A stretch of 64,000 bases of DNA from Diplonema papillatum (Eukaryota; Euglenozoa; Diplonemea; Diplonemida; Diplonemidae): positions 1 through 64,000 of the forward strand of contig JAPJBO010001013.1 of NCBI GenBank assembly GCA_030068145.1, read 5' to 3'. The position numbers and the translations under genes were made by a program. The notes beneath the pieces are model-generated. The model made no database searches, had not been told where the DNA came from, and worked only from the letters and a program-made list of their open reading frames with translations. Shown piece after piece: positions 41,383 to 52,583 of this stretch; the stretch's first letter is position 1, and each line of letters opens with the position of its first letter.

Positions 41383-42891
41383 CGCAAAAGGCAAAACTCC
41401 AGCGCCCCCGGCGATGGGCTGACCCATGTGACACAAGCCGCGGTTACTTTTGGACAAGAATCCCGAAATAAAAGGGTTTTTAACTACAGGAGTTTCTGGT
41501 GAAAAACTTTTGATGCTCGTAAGGCCAGAGACACGGAGGCCACAGGACCCACAGGTGGGGTCTACAGCAAGGTGGCGAAGCACCAGCACGCCCACGAAGG
41601 TCGCATACCAGGATTACAGGCCATTACAAAAACCTCGGTTCAACGTGGGAAAAAAATCTTTCCGGCCACGCTGCAGACTTTGTGACCATGATTTTCCCGA
41701 TTTTCGGGGATTAGAATAACCCCGCTGCTCCCTTTTCGACAAAATACCCAGAACGATGCGAAAGAAACGTTTTTGCCCAACTTTCTCTCTTTTTTTTCCC
41801 GCCCTCGCTTTCGGTTCTTTTTTTTTTCTTTTTTTCCCCCGCACCCGCTGTTTCACACATCAGCCTAACTTCCGGCAAACGGGACCCAAGGGCAACGATG
41901 CAAACGTTGCGGCGGGGGCCTCGTCCCAGCGCACTGAGCGCTGTGTTCGCCTCGCCGCCTCGTACTGCGGGAACACGTCCCCGCCCCAGTTCACGCTATC
42001 CCCGATCGCAGCACGCGGAAAGCTCGCCTCCTCCCCTCCAGCAAAGTGCGGCTGGGGCGCCAGCCCCTTTGAGATTTCGCAACTGGCGGTCTCCTCAAGT
42101 ATTTCCTACGAAGCAGGTGCTTATACCAAATAAAAAAATCGAGATTTCCGACGATGCAACGATGGTTAGGCTGATGTGTACCGTCTTTATTTCTCCCCTC
42201 CCGCTCCGCCAAAAAGCCGTGATGCAGTTTAACACCAAAAACCGCAGCTGCAAAGACCACCCAGCAGACGAACTAACAGGTTCCAGCCATACCCACACCC
42301 CAGCCCGCCTTTACCGTCGACCGGAGCATAAATACACGGATCCTTGAAACTCTAAGCAGTCTAAAACAGCGTGTTCGGTAAAATGCATTGATGGCTGGAA
42401 CTAGAAATTGGTAGTTGAAGCGAAGCGGAAAGTCTTCGGAGTCTGCTTCCACGGCCAGGTGGACTGGAGGCTGCGCTGCTTGCGTCTCAGTGCGCACGTT
42501 GAACTCAGCATCCAGGTTTGGTGGGCCTACAAACGCCAAATGCCAACCACCATCGGGTAGACTAGTTTGACACTTGCTCTATTTACAGGAAGCCCCTTGT
42601 TTCCGGCCCATTTGTCCCTTTGCTGCTCCCAGCTCATCCTCTTCCTCTCTTGGTTTGTTCCGACACACGGGCATCCCTGGGCCACTCTTGTACGCGCGCA
42701 CAACGACACAGCTGCAGTTCTACTTGAGACATATCACCGCGGTGAAAAATCACAGGGGGTTAGTCCCTCAGGTCTCATGAGGCACAAAATTTTGACCCTG
42801 TATGGTACTGAGGGCGAGTGAAAGGCGAGTGAAGACGAGTCTGGGTGTGGCGTGACTCGCCCGCCACCTATGCGGTCCCCCCGGATTGTGT
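41383..42891. other. Intergenic with an inverted family D piece
   Basis: 42085-42128 is part of family D reversed (CTCAAGTATTTCCTAC, GCAGGTGCTTATAC). 42585-42620 (TACAGGAAGCCCCTTGTTTC) recurs at 59464. No gene was recognised. Confidence 0.45.
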
Positions 42892-43160
42892 TGTGATTGC
42901 TCAGACACGGTTGTAGGGGCCTCTCCCCGTGACGGATTCTCCTGTGCTCTGGTAGCACGGGTGGTCCTGGCTGTGACGACGAATAGCCGCCTGACAAACC
43001 AGACTCACAGTGTCTGCAGACACTCAGGTTCTGCGCTGATGATGGTCCGCAGCAGCTATGCGTCTGTGGCTTAAAGAACCGAAACACAGACGGGACCAGT
43101 GCGGTGTTGAGCACATATCCATTTGAAGCTTGTTCTTGCAATCCCCCCCGGATTGCGTGT
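42892..43160 (+). repeat. Dispersed repeat family C, copy 4
   Basis: Matches 7680-7918 plus the GTTCTTGCAATCCCCC end seen at 4316. It lies just upstream of the leader of secreted-repeat gene 2, as copy 6 does at gene 3. Confidence 0.75.
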
Positions 43161-43244
43161 TTCAGACCCGAAAAAGGAGAACCCATGCGCAAGAAAAATA
43201 AGAACGAACCTGGACATATGACGAGAAAAGCAGCTTATTTTTTC

Positions 43245-44588
43245 GTCTAGATGTATATTCAACAAACTTCCTCCCCGTCTAGATGTATATTCAACAAACT
43301 TCCTCCCCGTCTAGATGTATATTCAACAAACTTCCTCCCCGTCTAGATGTATATTCAACAAACTTCCTCCCCGTCTAGATGTATATTCAACAAACTTCCT
43401 CCCCGTCTAGATGTATATTCAACAAACTTCCTCCCCGTCTAGATGTATATTCAACAAACTTCCTCCCCGTCTAGATGTATATTCAACAAACTTCCTCCCC
43501 GTCTAGATGTATATTCAACAAACTTCCTCCCCGTCTAGATGTATATTCAACAAACTTCCTCCCCGTCTAGATGTATATTCAACAAACTTCCTCCCCGTCT
43601 AGATGTATATTCAACAAACTTCCTCCCCGTCTAGATGTATATTCAACAAACTTCCTCCCCGTCTAGATGTATATTCAACAAACTTCCTCCCCGTCTAGAT
43701 GTATATTCAACAAACTTCCTCCCCGTCTAGATGTATATTCAACAAACTTCCTCCCCGTCTAGATGTATATTCAACAAACTTCCTCCCCGTCTAGATGTAT
43801 ATTCAACAAACTTCCTCCCCGTCTAGATGTATATTCAACAAACTTCCTCCCCGTCTAGATGTATATTCAACAAACTTCCTCCCCGTCTAGATGTATATTC
43901 AACAAACTTCCTCCCCGTCTAGATGTATATTCAACAAACTTCCTCCCCGTCTAGATGTATATTCAACAAACTTCCTCCCCGTCTAGATGTATATTCAACA
44001 AACTTCCTCCCCGTCTAGATGTATATTCAACAAACTTCCTCCCCGTCTAGATGTATATTCAACAAACTTCCTCCCCGTCTAGATGTATATTCAACAAACT
44101 TCCTCCCCGTCTAGATGTATATTCAACAAACTTCCTCCCCGTCTAGATGTATATTCAACAAACTTCCTCCCCGTCTAGATGTATATTCAACAAACTTCCT
44201 CCCCGTCTAGATGTATATTCAACAAACTTCCTCCCCGTCTAGATGTATATTCAACAAACTTCCTCCCCGTCTAGATGTATATTCAACAAACTTCCTCCCC
44301 GTCTAGATGTATATTCAACAAACTTCCTCCCCGTCTAGATGTATATTCAACAAACTTCCTCCCCGTCTAGATGTATATTCAACAAACTTCCTCCCCGTCT
44401 AGATGTATATTCAACAAACTTCCTCCCCGTCTAGATGTATATTCAACAAACTTCCTCCCCGTCTAGATGTATATTCAACAAACTTCCTCCCCGTCTAGAT
44501 GTATATTCAACAAACTTCCTCCCCGTCTAGATGTATATTCAACAAACTTCCTCCCCGTCTAGATGTATATTCAACAAACTTCCTCCCG
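43245..44588 (+). repeat. 32-bp minisatellite in the leader of secreted-repeat gene 2
   Basis: GTCTAGATGTATATTCAACA recurs with a period of exactly 32 bp from 43245 to 44557, about 42 units with no difference I can see. A single related unit, GTCTAGGCGGATGTATTCAA, sits at the equivalent place upstream of gene 3 (about 60021), between the same flanks (GAACCTGGA...ATATGAC before and GATTAGGT after). The array is therefore an expansion of one leader segment. It ends 60 bp before the start codon. Confidence 0.95.
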
Positions 44589-44648
44589 ATTAGGTAAGTT
44601 CGAAAGAAACGCAGCACAAGGGCCAGCTGCTCGCACGGGGAGAGCGAA

Positions 44649-47600
44649 ATGCAAATGAACGCCATGTCAAGCGTCGTCTGGTTGGCCGCTCTGCTTGCTG
44701 TCGCGCAGGTGTGTTGACAGAATTGTTAGTCAGTACAGGATGAAGCCAGCCTCAGAAGCTGGGAGGTACAAAGTGAATGTCTCCCGTTTTTTTGCGGTCC
44801 ACACTACCAGTGACTTGACGAACGCAAGAATTGAGAATTTGGGCCCAATTAATCAAACCGTTTTCGCAGGCAACCGCGGCACCAGACGTAGCTGCTTCCG
44901 GGCCAGGGCGGACGGGAGTACCGATGGCATCCGCTACATCAGTGCCTTCATCAACTCGACCGCACGGAACTTCTGCTCCAGTTCCGCTAACAACTGCGAC
45001 CCCGATGACATCCCCTACATCAGTGCCTGTAGCAACTCGACCGCACGGTACTTATGTTCCCTCGATGACATCAGTGCCTACTTATGGTCCCTCAATGACA
45101 TCAGTGCCTGCATCCTCCAGAACCCCATTGCCAGGGTCCGGAACTCCTGCTCCGCCTCGACCGACCGGAACTCCTGCTCCGCCTCTACCGACCGGAACTC
45201 CTGCTCCGCCGACCGGAACTCCTGCTCCGCCTCGACCGACCGGAACTCCTGCTCCGCCGACCGGAACTCCTGCTCCGCCGACCGGAACTCCTGTTCCGCC
45301 GACCGGAACTCCTGCTCCGCCGACCGGAACTCCTGCTCCGCCGACCGGAACTCCTGCTCCGCCGACCGGAACTCCTGCTCCGCCGACCGGAACTCCTGCT
45401 CCGCCGACCGGAACTCCTGTTCCGCCGACCGGAACTCCTGCTCCGCCGACCGGAACTCCTGCTCCGCCGACCGGAACTCCTGCTCCGCCGACCGGAACTC
45501 CTGCTCCGCCGACCGGAACTCCTGCTCCGCCGACCGGAACTCCTGCTCCGCCGACCGGAACTCCTGCTCCGCCGACCGGAACTCCTGCTCCGCCGACCGG
45601 AACTCCTGCTCCGCCGACCGGAACTCCTGCTCCGCCGACCGGAACTCCTGCTCCGCCGACCGGAACTCCTGCTCCGCCGACCGGAACTCCTGCTCCGCCG
45701 ACCGGAACTCCTGCTCCGCCGACCGGAACTCCTGCTCCGCCGACCGGAACTCCTGCTCCGCCGACCGGAACTCCTGCTCCGCCGACCGGAACTCCTGCTC
45801 CGCCGACCGGAACTCCTGCTCCGCCGACCGGAACTCCTGCTCCGCCGACCGGAACTCCTGCTCCGCCGACCGGAACTCCTGCTCCGCCGACCGGAACTCC
45901 TGCTCCGCCGACCGGAACTCCTGCTCCGCCGACCGGAACTCCTGCTCCGCCGACCGGAACTCCTGCTCCGCCGACCGGAACTCCTGCTCCGCCGACCGGA
46001 ACTCCTGCTCCGCCGACCGGAACTCCTGCTCCGCCGACCGGAACTCCTGCTCCGCCGACCGGAACTCCTGCTCCGCCGACCGGAACTCCTGCTCCGCCGA
46101 CCGGAACTCCTGCTCCGCCGACCGGAACTCCTGCTCCGCCGACCGGAACTCCTGCTCCGCCGACCGGAACTCCTGCTCCGCCGACCGGAACTCCTGCTCC
46201 GCCGACCGGAACTCCTGCTCCGCCGACCGGAACTCCTGCTCCGCCGACCGGAACTCCTGCTCCGCCGACCGGAACTCCTGCTCCGCCGACCGGAACTCCT
46301 GCTCCGCCGACCGGAACTCCTGCTCCGCCGACCGGAACTCCTGCTCCGCCGACCGGAACTCCTGCTCCGCCGACCGGAACTCCTGCTCCGCCGACCGGAA
46401 CTCCTGCTCCGCCGACCGGAACTCCTGCTCCGCCGACCGGAACTCCTGCTCCGCCGACCGGAACTCCTGCTCCGCCGACCGGAACTCCTGCTCCGCCGAC
46501 CGGAACTCCTGCTCCGCCGACCGGAACTCCTGCTCCGCCGACCGGAACTCCTGCTCCGCCGACCGGAACTCCTGCTCCGCCTCGACCGACCGGAACTCCT
46601 GCTCCGCCGACCGGAACTCCTGCTCCGCCGACCGGAACTCCTGCTCCGCCGACCGGAACTCCTGCTCCGCCGACCGGAACTCCTGCTCCGCCGACCGGAA
46701 CTCCTGCTCCGCCGACCGGAACTCCTGCTCCGCCGACCGGAACTCCTGCTCCGCCGACCGGAACTCCTGCTCCGCCGACCGGAACTCCTGCTCCGCCGAC
46801 CGGAACTCCTGCTCCGCCGACCGGAACTCCTGCTCCGCCGACCGGAACTCCTGCTCCGCCGACCGGAACTCCTGTTCCGCCGACCGGAACTCCTGCTCCG
46901 CCGACCGGAACTCCTGCTCCGCCGACCGGAACTCCTGCTCCGCCGACCGGAACTCCTGCTCCGCCGACCGGAACTCCTGCTCCGCCGACCGGAACTCCTG
47001 CTCCGCCGACCGGAACTCCTGCTCCGCCGACCGGAACTCCTGTTCCGCCGACCGGAACTCCTGCTCCGCCGACCGGAACTCCTGTTCCGCCTCGACCGAC
47101 CGGAACTCCTGCTCCGCCTCGACCGACCGGAACTCCTGCTCCGCCTCTACCGACCGGAACTCCTGTTCCGCCTCTACCGACCGGAACTCCTGCTCCGCCT
47201 CGACCGACCGGAACTCCTGCTCCGCCGACCGGAACTCCTGTTCCGCTTCGACCGACCGGAACTCCTGCTGCCCCCCCAAATCCGGCAGACCATTGCTCTT
47301 CTTTAATAGTCGCCTCGTCTTGCCCATCCGGATACGATCTCGCAATGAATGACAAGCTTTACGCGTGCGAACAAATTATGTGCTCCAAGATGCCGCCTGG
47401 GGACGCTGCAAGCGGGAGTGACGCACGAATGAAGTTTGAAAACAACGGCAATGGCTGCAGCCTTGTTCCGACGACTGTGGTGCTGTCGAAGGTTATTTGT
47501 ATACCGCACGCATTTGCGCCGGCAGCCAATGATGATGAAGGAAGTGGGTCTAACCACTTGCTGCTCCTTATCGCCATCATTGTGCTGGTGGCCACATCGG

Positions 47601-47761
47601 TTGTCGGCATTGGGAGTGCCTGCGCGTGCGTATGCCAGCTTTTTTCGAGACTGGAGGTCCTATGCACATGCTATGTGAATAGCCTCTGTTCGAGCCAACC
47701 TCACTTTCCCAACCAAAACTACGCATTTCTTTCAACAATTATGAAAGTGTACTGTTTTTAG
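44649..47761 (+). CDS. Secreted proline-rich repeat protein 2 (PPTGTPA array)
   Basis: Exons 44649-44708 and 44870-47761 flank a 161-bp phase-0 intron (GTGTGTTG to TTTTCGCAG). 983 residues. Exon 1 encodes the family signal peptide (MQMNAMSSVVWLAALLAVAQ). Residues about 40-115 are Thr/Ser/Pro-rich (TSVP...). About 119-819 consist of some 100 copies of PPTGTPA, with occasional PPRPTGTPA, PPLPTGTPV and PTGTPV variants. The six-cysteine domain (about 827-900, from DHCSSLI to VICIPHAF) and a membrane segment (about 915-942) follow. Unlike gene 1 there is a tail of about 40 residues rich in Cys and aromatics. A rigid, Thr-rich, probably O-glycosylated stalk at the cell surface or wall is the likely role. 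Confidence 0.8.
45165..47265 (+). repeat. 21-bp coding minisatellite in gene 2
   Basis: The unit CCGACCGGAACTCCTGCTCCG is a 21-mer encoding seven residues; it varies mainly as GCT/GTT and by insertion of CT(C/A)GA or CTACCGA-type codons. All six frames are free of stops, which creates false ORFs on both strands. Confidence 0.95.
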
Positions 47762-48884
47762 ACCAGATAATAGTGCGGATGTTGTGATCCAGACCCCGGT
47801 AGAAAGTCGGTAAGAAGTCGCCAAAAACCCGGCAAGAAGCCGGCAGAAACCCGGCAGACCTCAGGGTGGGGTCCATTTTTTATTTTTACTTTTCTTCCAG
47901 GAACTCTCAGAACTACTCTGGGTTTCGAGGAGCATCCCAGGTGGCTTACAGTATTGGCTCCCCTCTCCCCGGGCCCAAGGCAAGAAGGTGGGACTTCAGC
48001 ACCTCCGATTGTACAAAGAGAGGAACATGAGACGATGCCAAAAGGGGGAGGGCTTTCGGCAGAAATATTCTGGCAAGTACGATGCTGTGCATGTGGGGTG
48101 TGCGACATCTGAGGCGAAACCGGGTTCCATGCTCAGAAGAAGGGTAAGGGCCCCCCACTCAGCCTGAGAATACGGGTTCTGGAGGGTATATCATCACAAT
48201 ATCCCGCGGCGTTGACAGTTTGTGTCACTATACCCCAAACCCATTATTGGTCGAGAAATGTTTGATGCGACATTATTCCTGACTTTTTGGAGAATGGATT
48301 CGGACGTTTTTGGGTCAGATCGTCGGCGACGTCAGCGACACAGAAGTTTCTGTGAACAGGCGAGGTGCGGCCATAACTGACTCTTTTGTCAGCCTCAACC
48401 GATGTTTCGACAACACGCATTCCCGTGTCACGTGGTTTCTGTTGACCTGCGGGCCGGCAGCTCTATAAAGGGGAGGCTCCTGGACCCCGAAAGCTGCGAA
48501 GAGGGCCCCATTCGGTCCATTCCGGTTGCAGTGGGCGCGAGGGGACGAGACACCCGAGCCTGCGACGATGTTTCAGGAGTGTGCTCGCAGTTTGAGAAGC
48601 TGACGGAGATGACGACCGATGATGTCGATGTGGCAAGGAAGAGCGCTCGTGTGATGAGCGCGTTCACCGCCACTCGATAAAACGCGTCACCGATCCTTTT
48701 CCAGAAGCTGTCCAGCGGGGGCACTCCCAGCACGTGTAGTTTCGGATTCGGCGACAAGTACCCGAACAAGGGTCAGTCAGGGAGTGAGAGATGCTTGCGG
48801 GCCAAGCTCTTCTACGACGAGCAAGCAGGGAGATGCAAGCTGCCAAAAATAAAAAAACGGACACCCCCCCGGGTCGAGCTAATT
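47762..48884. other. Repeat-derived spacer and an uncertain ORF
   Basis: 47775-47900 is a copy of element J (CCGG words, inverted relative to 51.7 kb). 48030-48195 resembles an arm of the 18-G element and, inverted, 21945-22045. The + strand ORF 48402-48680 (92 codons) and its minus-strand shadow (48428-48769) both look mildly protein-like, and I cannot decide between them. CTATAAAGGGG at 48465 is TATA-box-like. Confidence 0.35.
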
Positions 48885-49030
48885 TATTCCTGGGTGAGCT
48901 TTTTTTCGGGCTTTTTTTCCGACTAATTTGTTCCGGGAAGTGAAAATTTATTCCGGGAAGGGAAAATTCGTTCCGGGAAGTGAAGATTTATTCCGGGAAG
49001 TGAAAATTTGTTCCGCAGTCAGCTTTTGAG
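48885..49030. repeat. TTTATTCCGGGAAG word array, part 1
   Basis: Five to six iterations of (A/G)A(T/A)TTRTTCCGGGAAGTGAA at spacings of about 20 bp, preceded by GAGCTAATTTATTCC. The same words return at 49640-49920, giving a 0.7-kb interior between arrays. Confidence 0.75.
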
Positions 49031-49296
49031 ACATTTTTGAGAGCAGACTTTTGCTTGTATCGAAAGACTGCTGAGCAACCGTGACCAGTGGAATAATTGC
49101 ATTAACTGGGACAATGTTGCACCGCCGTCACCGTCGTTGTTGCACTGGAAACCCAACAAATCTCGAACAATTCTCGGCCGGCAAAGTGTCATGGGCAGGG
49201 TCCGAAGGCCGACGCCCGCTCACTTTGCCACCCCTATGCATTTTGGGAGGGGAAGAAAGAAAGAGACAGAGAGAGACGAGTTAGACTGCATGCTTG

Positions 49297-49630
49297 GAAT
49301 GGGTATGTGCTCAATACCGTACTGGTCCTGTCTGCGCCGTGTTTCGGTCCTTAAAGCCACGGACCCATCAGGCGGACCATCATCAGCGTGGAACCTGAGT
49401 GTCTGCAGACAGGACTGCGGTGTGAGTCTGGTTTGTCAGGCGGCTGTTCGTAGCTCGTCACAGCCAGGACCACCCGTGCTAGCACAGGCGAATCCGTCAC
49501 GGGGAGAAGGCCCCTACAACCGTGTCTGAGCAATCAGTTAAAAAACTCAGGGCACTCGCCCTGATTGTGACTGCGACTCGCTAGGCAGCACTGATTTGTC
49601 TTCTTTTTACGGTGGCAATCTGCGGGGGGG
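49297..49630 (-). repeat. Dispersed repeat family C, copy 5 (inverted)
   Basis: Near full-length reverse complement of the 7605-7918 type, including the GGGCGAGTGCCC inverted segment absent from copy 2. It lies between the two TTTATTCCGGG arrays and ends at a run of 16 G. Confidence 0.8.
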
Positions 49631-49639
49631 GGGGGGGGG

Positions 49640-49997
49640 TGCTAATTTATTCCGGTGGCTTTTTCCCCGACTATTCTTGTGTTAACAATGCCTTGTTGGT
49701 ACTAAAAATTAGTAGTTGGCAGCGTACTACATGAAACTTACCAAAGCAGGCGAGTTCCGCTAGTGCGCACAAACAAAACTTGTTCCGGGAACTGAAGATT
49801 TATTCCGGGAAGTGAAAATTTGTTCCGGGGTGGGCTTTTTTTCTGACTAATTTGTTCCGGGAACTGAAACTCTAAACCACAATAAACGCTTGAAAATTTG
49901 TTCCTCGGTGAGTTTTTTTACATAAGCGCCAGCTTGAAAGAAAATGCTCGACGATGCTGCCCGACAAAGAACAGAAGGGATCCAAAGTGCTGTAACT
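49640..49997. repeat. TTTATTCCGGGAAG word array, part 2, with family E and B fragments
   Basis: Same words and orientation as part 1. A family E scrap (AACTCTAAACCACAATAAAC) sits at 49867. The 5' end of family B (49919-49997) follows. Confidence 0.7.
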
Positions 49998-50199
49998 ATT
50001 GCAGAGAATGCAACGGTCTCTGTTGGGCGATATCATGGCATTTTAACCCATTTTGTACCACTTTCTCCCCACCTGCCGCATTTTGGACTGCACATTCTTC
50101 AGCCTGAACTGAAAATACCACAGTGGGACAATGAGCCTCAGAATGAAATAATGAGCCTCAGAGCGGGATAATGAGGCCTGAAGCGAGTGGCAAAAAATG

Positions 50200-50290
50200 A
50201 TGTCCCCATTGGTATGATCCACCCTGGAGTTTTTCCGGGTTTGTGCCGGGTTTGTACCGGGGGGGGGAGGTCCGGGTTTTTTATTTTTGT
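50200..50290 (+). repeat. Element J, copy 2
   Basis: TTTTTCCGGGTTTGTGCCGG followed by a G-run and TTTTTATTTTTGTCTCCC. Matches 51705-51870 and, inverted, 47775-47900. Confidence 0.65.
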
Positions 50291-51704
50291 CTCCCCAGCA
50301 CCCGTGGAGATTTCAGGCTTCGCGGTGGATTTTGCCACGTTTCATGATCGTCTGGTGCTCGTCGGGGTTTGTCCCGATCTTTGCGGTCCCTCGCCCTTCT
50401 GTTATGTTCAGCCTATGGGCTTCGGTATCGTGAATATTTTGTCGGTTTTGAGGCCCCTTCTGTAGCTTGGAAAACGGAAAGAGAAGCAGCATCTCCATCG
50501 GATCAGAACGAGGGACAGAAGTTCCCCATCGGAACAGAAGTCGGCAACAAGCGGTTCGGACGGGCGGGTTCCCCGCCCATCAAGTACAACCGGTTTTCCC
50601 TCGCCTAGAAGGTGCTGTCGGATGGCTTAAGATGGCCTGAGCAGACTGCTACCTTTGGTTCCGCATCCTTTCAAACTGTGGCTGACCAAGCCGCTGTTTG
50701 AGCTCTGCAGGGGTTTTGATGCACTCCAAAATGCAGGTACCAACAACCCCGGCTGCTGGGAGGAATGGCTACCGAGCATGGGTGCGTGGCGTTCGTGGAC
50801 GCGCAACAAGCGTCACGCAATTAGCAGAGACAGGTCATCACTCGTTCTGCAGTGGGGTTAGCATTAGCTCAATGTGTCGGGAGCAGTAGTTGTCGACTGA
50901 AAAGTAAGCACGTACCGCGGATGCAGAACATCGATGCAGAACATCGATGCAGACAATGAGTGCCGCCAATGCGGGCATTCGAGGCCGTTCTGCGAGCAGG
51001 CAAGATGGCAAGCGAGAGAGCGTGCCGTACCTCAGGCAGGTCGCTCGAAAACGGGGACCCGAAATGGAAGATTCACCCCCAGGAACAATACCCAGCGGAC
51101 TGGAAGCGCAGGCAGGTCCGGATGGAAGCATGGGGAAGAGACAGAGGAGCGGAGAAACGGGGCCGCACCAGTGGCAGACCCGGACGTTGGGGTTAAACAA
51201 TTGAAGAAGAAGTGTAAAGACGAGGAAACACCGACTCGGGCATACCGGCCGAGAACAGCCAATCATGGAACCCAGGGCACAAGGGAGGCTACGGCGCGGT
51301 GGTGAAGTAACGCTCGCTCGCTAGCATCCGGCAAGAGCCAGCATGACACACGAATTTGGAAATGATGCTTCATTTGGAAACAGCGAGGGCAGAGGGTTAA
51401 TCTGCTTGTACTAGGCTCCTCGGTTCCCGTAGTATCGGGGGAGTTTGAGGCAATTGCTGGCTGGTGGTCGGTTGTAGTCCGTTGCGTCAAGCACAACCGG
51501 GCTAGCCCTCTGGAGGCTTTGGAAAATAGTGGTTCCTGTCTGTCAGAGATGTGCATTCAGCGCTGCAATGGCAAAGCATTCCGGGTACCTTCTGCGGTGG
51601 ACCTACACTTTCGGTGCCGCCTTACATATTAATTGGTGTTGGTTTTTACTCGACAGGACCCTGGTGCAGTCGGTTTAGCTTGATTGCAGCGATCACCTGC
51701 CATA
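50291..51704. other. Spacer with unrecognised ORFs
   Basis: 50934-51305 is an ORF of 123 codons with ECRQCGHSRPFCEQ (C-x2-C near the start) and a basic, Arg-rich remainder. Two other frames there are also open. ATCGATGCAGA is repeated near 50930 and 50941. No family is recognised. Confidence 0.35.
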
Positions 51705-51870
51705 ACCTGAAGGGGTGGTGCAAAATAAAAAATCGGACCCCCCTTGAGTTTTTCCGGGTTTGTGCCGGGTTTGCACCGGGTTTGCACCGGGTTTGCACCG
51801 GGCATATGGATCACACCACCCATGGGAAAAAATTTCTTATCATGCAGGGTCAAAACCTTGTGTCTTTTTA
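51705..51870 (+). repeat. Element J, copy 3, with TTTGCACCGGG tandem
   Basis: The 12-bp unit GTTTGCACCGGG is repeated about four times (51765-51802), flanked by CGGACCCCCCTTGAGTTTTT and ATATGGATCACACCACCCAT. The copies at 47.8 and 50.2 kb have the same flanks and differ in unit number and unit sequence. Confidence 0.75.
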
Positions 51871-52239
51871 AAACGCTCCCGCGGAGCCGATGGACCCCAA
51901 AGAACATTTCCGGAGTTGGGGCTTGCACTGATAAACGAAGCAACGGACGATCAGCATCAACTGATCAAAGGTGATGGAAATGATAAGGCAAAAGTTTCTT
52001 GTTCTTCGCGTGTACAGGGTATAAACCTCTCTTTTTTTTTTCGTTGGCTTCGTTTTCTCTTTCATGTGCAACCGTTGTTCCGGAAATGTTCCCGTCAGTA
52101 CAGATGTACTATTAAAAAAAAACAGTGTTTATATATGAGTCTGGGGCTCGGGGCCACCCCGAGCGCGAAAAAAAAAAAATTGACTTAATTTTGGGCTGGG
52201 GGTTGGGGTAGGGCCGGGTCACTACCAACCGGGATCAGC
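51871..52239. other. Intergenic, nothing recognised
   Basis: A T-run (52030) and A-runs (52114, 52168). GGGGCTCGGGGCCACCCCGA (52143) resembles the ends of the 35021 element. No gene was seen. Confidence 0.4.
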
Positions 52240-52530
52240 GGGGGTGAGGGACGAAGCCATGGCGAAGCCATGGCGAAGCCATGGCGAAGTCATGGCGAAA
52301 GCCATGGCGAAGCCATGGGGGCAGGAAGAGTAAAACGGAGGCGGGGAAAGAGGAGGCAGGAGGGCCAGGGGCGGAGGGCCAAAGGGGGTGGTGGGAGGCG
52401 AGACGTTGACTACCAAGTCTAATTAAATTTGGATTCAAAATTGAACGTTGACTACCAATTCTAATCAAATTCAGAATCCGAAATTGGATGTTGACTACCA
52501 ATTCTAATTAAATTTGGATTCAAAATTGAA
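52240..52530. repeat. Two small tandem arrays upstream of hAT gene
   Basis: 52255-52315 repeats GCGAAGCCATG about six times. 52405-52530 repeats a unit of about 42 bp (GTTGACTACCAA(T/G)TCTAAT...) three times. A single relative of the latter (GTTGACAATTCTAATTAATT) lies at 55279, beyond the hAT gene in the same orientation. Confidence 0.85.
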
Positions 52531-52583
52531 CTTGAAAGGCGCATGAGAGCGTGACTGGTCACAAGGAGTGTTGGCAGCGGTTC

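Noticed and set aside
43245-44588. CRISPR-like array
   Set aside because: The 32-bp units are directly adjacent with no spacers, and the DNA is eukaryotic.
45078-47355. Two minus-strand ORFs of more than 750 codons (EFRSAEQ- and GVPVGGA-type)
   Set aside because: They are shadows of the 21-bp repeat, which has no stops in any frame. They have no signal, domain or homologous ends, whereas the plus frame has signal exon, intron and C-terminal domain.
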